Origin: Paracoccaceae bacterium
GTDB taxonomy: Bacteria; Pseudomonadota; Alphaproteobacteria; Rhodobacterales; Rhodobacteraceae
Direction of reading: 5' to 3'
Assembly (NCBI GenBank): GCA_006227805.1
Contig: SBFT01000028.1
Coordinates: 1 to 7,927, forward strand
Length of the DNA stretch: 7,927 nucleotides
Made by a program: the position numbers and the translations under genes
The notes under the pieces: model-generated
Databases searched by the model: none
Seen by the model: only the letters and a program-made list of their open reading frames with translations
Told to the model about the DNA's origin: nothing
Shown here: piece by piece, positions 5,871 to 7,927 of the stretch
How positions within the stretch are numbered: position 1 is the first letter of the stretch
Layout of the letters: each line of letters opens with the position of its first letter

Positions 5871-6773
5871 GTGAGCGCCTGGCTGATCTCTCTCGAAGGC
5901 ACACCGGCCGGCAGCGACCTTGCCCTGGCCCTTGCCCTGATGGCGGCCTTCCTGCACGCTGTCTTCGGCGCCCTGCAGAAGGGGCGCCACGATCCCTGGC
6001 TGTCGCGCGGCGCGATCGATGCCTCCTACGGGCTGATGGCGGCGCCTCTGGCGCTCTTCGTCGTGCCCTGGCCCGAGCCGCACATGTGGCCCATATTCGC
6101 GGGCGCCTTCGTGATCCACACCGCCTACAAGCTGTTGCAGGCCCAGGCCTATGTGAAGGGCGCCTATACCGTGGTCTATCCGGTGGTGCGCGGCACCGGG
6201 CCGCTCTTCACGGTGATCGGCGCCTACCTGATCTTCGGCGAGACCTTCACGCCGATGCAATGGCTGGGGGTTGCGGTGCTTCTGTCGGGGTTGTTCGGAC
6301 TGGCGCTCTACAACCTGCGCCACCTCGAGACTGCGCGCGACACGCTGGTCCCGGCGCTGGGGCTGGCGGTGGCGACGGGGCTCTTCGTGGCGCTCTACAC
6401 CACCTATGACGCCTACGGGATCCGGGCCACCGCCGATCCCTTCACCTTCCTCGCGTGGTTCTTCATGCTGGACGGGATCGTGATGCCGGTCATCGCCACC
6501 TTGCGCTGGCGCGCGATGACCGCGCCGCCGGCGCTGGGGCCGCTGGCCTTGCGCGGGATCGCGGGCGGGATCATCGCCTTTCTCAGCTTCGGGTCGATCA
6601 TGCTGGCCACGCGGCTCGACAAGGTGGGCGAGGCGGCGGTGCTGCGCGAGACCTCGACCGTCTTCGCCGCCGTGATCGGCTGGGTCTTCCTCAAGGAAAC
6701 CGTGGGACCCCGCCGCATCGCGCTGATGGGCTTGATCGCGCTGGGCGCGGTGATAGTTGAGATGGGTGGATAG
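5871..6773 (+). CDS. EamA-family (DMT superfamily) inner-membrane transporter
   Basis: 300 residues, the usual size for a ten-helix drug/metabolite transporter made of two EamA repeats. The first repeat ends with YPVVRGTGPLFTVIGAYL plus IFGE (103-124); the second ends with the matching AAVLRETSTVFAAVIGW plus VFLKE (255-276). These near-helix motifs, each closing in a conserved Glu, are the family hallmark. The substrate cannot be told; relatives export amino acids, nucleosides or other metabolites. The start is a GTG: it gives MSAWLISLEGT, which matches the N-terminus I recall for related Rhodobacteraceae proteins. GGGGCGG lies 7 nt upstream, though it is a poor Shine-Dalgarno. The first ATG in frame (5940) would cut into the first helix. 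It lies 75 bp after ftsY and 13 bp before yciB. Confidence 0.88.
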   Translation: MSAWLISLEGTPAGSDLALALALMAAFLHAVFGALQKGRHDPWLSRGAIDASYGLMAAPLALFVVPWPEPHMWPIFAGAFVIHTAYKLLQAQAYVKGAYTVVYPVVRGTGPLFTVIGAYLIFGETFTPMQWLGVAVLLSGLFGLALYNLRHLETARDTLVPALGLAVATGLFVALYTTYDAYGIRATADPFTFLAWFFMLDGIVMPVIATLRWRAMTAPPALGPLALRGIAGGIIAFLSFGSIMLATRLDKVGEAAVLRETSTVFAAVIGWVFLKETVGPRRIALMGLIALGAVIVEMGG

Positions 6774-6776
6774 ACC

Positions 6777-6780
6777 GGAG
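6777..6780 (+). promoter_or_regulatory. Ribosome binding site that fixes the yciB start
   Basis: GGAG is 6 nt before ATG 6787. An earlier in-frame ATG at 6757 overlaps the permease gene and would add ten non-conserved residues, so 6787 is chosen. Confidence 0.65.
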
Positions 6781-6786
6781 ACCGAC

Positions 6787-7392
6787 ATGGCCGAACCCCG
6801 CCAGATCAATCCCTTCCTGCGCCAGGTGCTGGAACTGGGCCCGACCGTGGCCTTCTTCCTTGTCTACCTGCGTCTGCGCGACGAGACGATCACCCTGGCG
6901 GGGACCGATTATTCCGGCTTCATCGTCGCCACCCTGATCTTCGTGCCGATCCTGCTGGTGGCCATGGGGATCCTGTGGCGCCTGACCGGAACGCTCAGCC
7001 GGATGCAGATATTCACCGCTGTCCTGGTGATCTTCTTCGGCGGCCTGACCGCCTGGTTCAACGACGAACGCTTCTTCAAGATGAAGACGACGATCGTCTG
7101 GGGGTCCCTGGCCGCGATCCTGGGGATCGGGCTTCTCCAGGGGCGGTCCTACCTGGAATGGGTGATGGCGGGCATGATGCCCATGCGCCACGAAGGCTGG
7201 ATGATTCTGACCCGTCGCCTGTGCCTGGCCTTCGCCACGCTGGCCGCGGCGAACGAAGTCGTCTGGCGCACCATGTCCACCGATGCCTGGGTCAAGATCG
7301 AGACCTTCGGCTTTCCGCTGGCGCTCTTCGCCTTCATGTGGTGGCAGCTGGTGGCGCTGCAGCCCTATGTCATCGAGGACGAGGCCGAATAG
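6787..7392 (+). CDS. yciB: Inner-membrane-spanning protein YciB (IspZ/septation protein A family)
   Basis: 201 residues with about five membrane helices, the normal size for YciB. The family contributes to envelope integrity and cell division in enterobacteria; its exact biochemical role is not settled. Seen motifs are LELGPTVAFF (15-24), FGGLTAWFNDERFFKMK (84-100) followed by TTIVWG, EGWMILTRRLCLAF (136-149), NEVVWR (156-161) and the closing ETFGFPLALFAFMWWQL (172-188). The usual KxKPTI element has Thr instead of Pro at 101, a small deviation. The gene follows the permease gene by 13 bp and has its own GGAG ribosome site, so the two are probably co-transcribed. Its last 28 bp overlap the end of the convergent hydrolase gene. 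Confidence 0.9.
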   Translation: MAEPRQINPFLRQVLELGPTVAFFLVYLRLRDETITLAGTDYSGFIVATLIFVPILLVAMGILWRLTGTLSRMQIFTAVLVIFFGGLTAWFNDERFFKMKTTIVWGSLAAILGIGLLQGRSYLEWVMAGMMPMRHEGWMILTRRLCLAFATLAAANEVVWRTMSTDAWVKIETFGFPLALFAFMWWQLVALQPYVIEDEAE

Positions 7393-7927
7393 GACGGACC
7401 GGGCCCGCCGAAAGGCAGCGTGGGCAGGGGCATCAGGCGCGACCAGCGCGGCGCGGGCCGCTCGGGCAGGCCCTGGCGCAGCCGGGCCAGCGACAGGGTG
7501 TCGGCGTCGCGCATGAGCGCGGAATAGAGCCGCAGCACCCCGGGGCGCGAATAGGCCGACCAGTGGCAGACCCGGCGGCGCGGCGGGGCGATGGGCTGGC
7601 CAAGATCGGCCAGGTGGGCCAGGGTCCTGGGGCAATCCAGTTGCAGCGTCAGCGCGTTGGGTGCGCTCAGTCCGTGGCCGATCGCGCGGTCTCCGGGGCG
7701 CGGCGCCGCGGTCAGCCGTTCGAACAGGAAGTCGAACAGGTCGTTTTCACGACTGGTGATGTTGATCACTTCCGCCGCGCGGCCCGCGGGCGTCGCCAGC
7801 GCCGCCTCGGCCCGGCTGCGATAGCTGGCACCGGTCATGAGGATGATGCGCGACACGAAGGGCGTGTCCAGCAGGTGCAGCGCGGACAGGGCCACTTCGC
7901 TGCCCATCGAATGGGCCAGCAGGTGGA
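7365..7927 (-). CDS. Alpha/beta hydrolase, 5' part outside window
   Basis: The frame runs off the right edge; 186 residues are visible and the N-terminal part is missing. Reading inward from the edge the protein begins HLLAHSMGSEVALSALHLL, the nucleophile elbow and helix of an alpha/beta hydrolase, with the nucleophile Ser encoded at 7908-7910. The elbow is A-H-S-M-G rather than G-H-S-M-G. The strand FVSRIILMTGA, an acidic turn SRENDLFD that could supply the catalytic acid, and a late His in CHWSAYSRPGVLRLY follow in the right order for a catalytic triad. The ATG at 7907 is not a plausible start because it is the Met of the elbow itself. The fold is typical of lipases and esterases; the substrate is unknown. 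The last few residues (after about LPFGGPGP) are encoded opposite the end of yciB and look low in complexity, so the C-terminus may have been extended by loss of an earlier stop. Confidence 0.8.
   Translation of the reverse strand, partial: HLLAHSMGSEVALSALHLLDTPFVSRIILMTGASYRSRAEAALATPAGRAAEVINITSRENDLFDFLFERLTAAPRPGDRAIGHGLSAPNALTLQLDCPRTLAHLADLGQPIAPPRRRVCHWSAYSRPGVLRLYSALMRDADTLSLARLRQGLPERPAPRWSRLMPLPTLPFGGPGPSYSASSSMT

Noticed and set aside
4344..6809. An 821-codon open frame on the minus strand across ftsY, the permease gene and flanks
   Set aside because: It is antisense to two well-supported genes. Its composition (very rich in His, Arg, Gln, Gly) is what strong G/C third-position bias yields on the opposite strand, and no domain motif appears in it.
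7391..7410. A G/C-rich hairpin near the yciB stop as a terminator
   Set aside because: The CGGGCCCG core lies within the coding sequence of the convergent hydrolase, has no U-tract on either strand, and is expected by chance in this G/C-rich DNA.

Overview
The window reads as chromosomal DNA from a high-GC alphaproteobacterium, most likely a member of the Rhodobacteraceae/Paracoccaceae. This rests on the strong G/C bias at third codon positions, an XseA C-terminus ending in QGSLF, a fused NuoE-NuoF formate dehydrogenase beta subunit of the Fdh1B type, a Rhodobacter-type AlkB-like membrane oxygenase, and an ftsY / DMT-permease / yciB cluster. Family-level placement is inference from recalled relatives, not from a search.

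Layout, left to right. Positions 2-289 (+) are the 3' end of xseA. It converges, with only 4 bp between stop codons, on a two-gene minus-strand unit at 294-1802. That unit encodes an AlkB-like di-iron membrane oxygenase followed by a small secreted four-cysteine protein of unknown function. A 209-bp divergent intergenic region (1803-2011) separates it from a plus-strand series: the NuoE-NuoF fused NAD-linked formate dehydrogenase beta subunit (2012-3709), a YhhN/TMEM86-type membrane protein (3718-4410), the SRP receptor ftsY with a long Pro-Glu repeat domain (4455-5795), an EamA-family permease (5871-6773) and yciB (6787-7392). The 3' end of yciB overlaps by 28 bp the end of a convergent minus-strand alpha/beta hydrolase, which runs off the right edge (7365-7927).

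How they fit together: most of the window is conserved housekeeping and envelope-related sequence (DNA repair, membrane protein targeting, envelope integrity, lipid metabolism). The metabolic outlier is the formate dehydrogenase beta subunit. It keeps all its FMN, NADH and Fe-S motifs, yet no molybdenum/tungsten catalytic alpha subunit lies beside it. The AlkB-like oxygenase departs from classical alkane hydroxylases at several otherwise conserved positions, so its substrate is open.

I found no tRNA, rRNA, CRISPR array, insertion sequence, prophage or recognisable defence system, and no convincing novel multi-gene system. The most worthwhile leads are the missing formate dehydrogenase alpha subunit, the AlkB-like/secreted-protein pair, a possible dispersed intergenic element between ftsY and the permease gene, and the ftsY Pro-Glu repeat. 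No stretch longer than 300 bp lacks a gene.
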